Of a stretch of DNA of 64,000 bases, positions 62,830-64,000 are shown piece after piece. The position numbers and the translations under genes were made by a program. The notes beneath the pieces were generated by a model that saw only the letters and a program-made list of their open reading frames with translations, made no database searches and had not been told where the DNA came from. The DNA comes from Thermoflexus hugenholtzii JAD2 (GTDB lineage Bacteria > Chloroflexota > Anaerolineae > Thermoflexales > Thermoflexaceae), in assembly GCF_900187885.1 (NCBI RefSeq), contig NZ_FYEK01000044.1:62001-126000 (forward strand), read 5' to 3'. Positions within the stretch are counted from its first letter, which is position 1; the number at the start of each line of letters is the position of its first letter.

Positions 62830-64000
62830 TCAGCGATCCGACATCCGGTTCGCTCGAGGACGCGCCCGGCGGGCGTAAAGCCCAAGGCCCAGGACGATCA
62901 GGGATGGAAAGCCTGCACCAGCCATCCAGACGCATGATCCCACCACCCCATCCCTCAAGGTGAGGCCCAGCATCATCCATCCTGTTCCCAGCATCAGGAA
63001 GAGGCCCGCGGCGATCAGCCAGCCGGATCCGCGGGAAGAGAAGACAGATCGCATCAAATATACGGCCAGGATGGCAAGCCCCACCGCAAGCGGCAGGTTT
63101 GCCAGCCAGAAGAACAGCGCACCCGGGTTGGCTTCGTAAGCCTCCGGATAGGCGCGTTCCGACCCGATCAGGGCCAGGGTCATCCCCAGCCAGGCCAGCC
63201 CCACGCTCCCTGTCCCCACCGCCAGGATACGCCCCACCTCCGCCTGCCGCATCAGCCCCAGATTCCATGCCCCCACCCCGCCTGCGCTCAGCGCCCCCGC
63301 TACGCTCAGCAACGCCAGCGCCCCCCACCATCCTATCTCCACACCCACCGCATAGGGATTCCGGTAGGCCGCCTCTTCGATCCGCCTCCCCATCAGCACC
63401 ACCACGGCCTGCACAGCGTCCACCCCCGCATCCACCCCTGCGATCAGCAAATAAGCGCCTACGATCCGTGCGATGGCCCGAAGCATCTCTCCCCTCCCAT
63501 CAGGAGGGAAGAGGATCCGCTCTACCCTCGTCCCCACCCCAATCCCCACCATCCAAAGGAGGGCCGGAAGCAACGCCAGCGCCCACGAGAGCCACCACCT
63601 CCCTCCCCTCTCCGCCCCCACCGGGGAGGAAGTGAGCAGCCCAAGCACAAAACCGATCATCGAGAGGAGCAACTCCACCATCCCCGGAACGTCCGGGTAC
63701 GATGAGAGCGCAAGGATGTATGGATCCATCCACCGCCGGATGAGCGGCTCCCACAGAAGGTCCAGAGCGCTCAGGAAGCAAACCCCACTCAGCGCCCACG
63801 CCGCATCCCCCGGGATGCGGGGGGATCCTCTCCAGGCCGCGCGCAGCAACGCCAATCCCACCAGGAGGCGCGCGATGTCCATGGAGAGAACCTCCTCCAC
63901 CCGGGCGGGCAGGACGGCCGGCGACCAGACCCACGGCGTCCGCCACAGCCGGGAAAGATCCGCTGCAAGCCGGATCAAGGCAGGCAGCAGCGCGAGGAGG
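62830..64000 (-). CDS. Polytopic membrane protein, 5' end outside window
   Basis: At least 389 residues, open to the right edge, so the true start is not visible; a TTG at 63978 is in frame but need not be used. About nine hydrophobic segments (for example ELLLSMIGFVLGLLTS, ALALLPALLWMVGIGVG, GWWGALALLSVAGALSAGG) alternate with short loops; the C-terminus is basic. No family recognised and no motif identified. Confidence 0.6.
   Translation of the reverse strand, partial: LLALLPALIRLAADLSRLWRTPWVWSPAVLPARVEEVLSMDIARLLVGLALLRAAWRGSPRIPGDAAWALSGVCFLSALDLLWEPLIRRWMDPYILALSSYPDVPGMVELLLSMIGFVLGLLTSSPVGAERGGRWWLSWALALLPALLWMVGIGVGTRVERILFPPDGRGEMLRAIARIVGAYLLIAGVDAGVDAVQAVVVLMGRRIEEAAYRNPYAVGVEIGWWGALALLSVAGALSAGGVGAWNLGLMRQAEVGRILAVGTGSVGLAWLGMTLALIGSERAYPEAYEANPGALFFWLANLPLAVGLAILAVYLMRSVFSSRGSGWLIAAGLFLMLGTGWMMLGLTLRDGVVGSCVWMAGAGFPSLIVLGLGLYARRARPRANRMSDR

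Noticed and set aside
61215-64000. Possible cas genes right of the array
   Set aside because: None of the ORFs resembles Cas1, Cas2, Cas6, Cas10 or effector subunits; they are a lipoprotein-like gene, fragments and a membrane protein.

Overview
The window is a high-GC bacterial chromosome segment with tightly packed genes and strong GGAGG-type ribosome binding sites. The gene content (FHA-winged-helix fusion, SufR-controlled suf operon, baeRF/VLRF1 release-factor-like protein, C-terminally extended FabH, PhnE permeases with ectodomains, a large CRISPR array, very GC-rich codon use) best fits a thermophilic member of the Chloroflexota, perhaps close to Thermoflexus. That placement is inference from gene style only; no 16S rRNA or other marker was searched. 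Most of the window is housekeeping core genome and no complete insertion sequence was seen.

Layout. 1-2.4 kb: end of a minus-strand operon with a Tat-exported molybdopterin oxidoreductase (thiosulfate/polysulfide reductase type, cut by the window edge) and a degenerate receiver protein. 2.7-7.2 kb: acyl-CoA synthetase, DgkA and a polytopic glycosyltransferase-like protein. 7.2-13.5 kb: Fe-S assembly locus, with sufR-sufT divergent from sufC-sufB-sufD-sufS and two mirror-image promoters between them. 13.5-16.9 kb: tig-clpP-clpX. 17-28.3 kb: FHA regulator, YraN, ThpR, Pgk, citrate synthase, an orphan sugar-binding lipoprotein, a subtilase, YebC-RuvC-receiver-RuvA. 28.3-32.8 kb: phosphonate/phosphite ABC transporter phnD-phnC-phnE-phnE. 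33-42.3 kb: L28, pyruvate kinase, fabF-fabH, a ResB-like membrane protein, tRNA-Thr(CGU), Sua5, DUF72, a VLRF1-type protein and an orphan Phd-type antitoxin. 42.4-45.3 kb: regulator-modA-modB without a visible modC. 45.5-55.2 kb: LCP protein, trmD-murE, a REP-like repeat cluster, a Lon-family protease, an EamA transporter, DUF2085 and a fold-type II PLP enzyme. 55.4-61.2 kb: a CRISPR array of 85 repeats with its leader and promoter, transcribed left to right. 61.2-64 kb: a decayed zone with a frameshifted lipoprotein gene, a signal-peptide ORF running into a degenerate CRISPR repeat, gene remnants, another stray repeat, and the end of a polytopic membrane protein.

How it works together. Several promoters can be read directly, and five of them use TAAGAT as the -10 hexamer at exactly 17 bp from a TTGnnn -35, suggesting a local sigma-factor preference. 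The suf locus looks self-regulated by the Fe-S sensor SufR. The mod operon carries a palindrome over its -35 box. Citrate synthase has a CRP-like palindrome at a spacing that suits a class I activator. The most unusual region is the CRISPR array and its trailing end: one protospacer appears twice with different spacer lengths, two spacers appear to come from the start of two variants of one gene, one spacer covers a tRNA T-arm, and repeat copies lie inside or beside decaying genes downstream. No cas gene is visible in the window.
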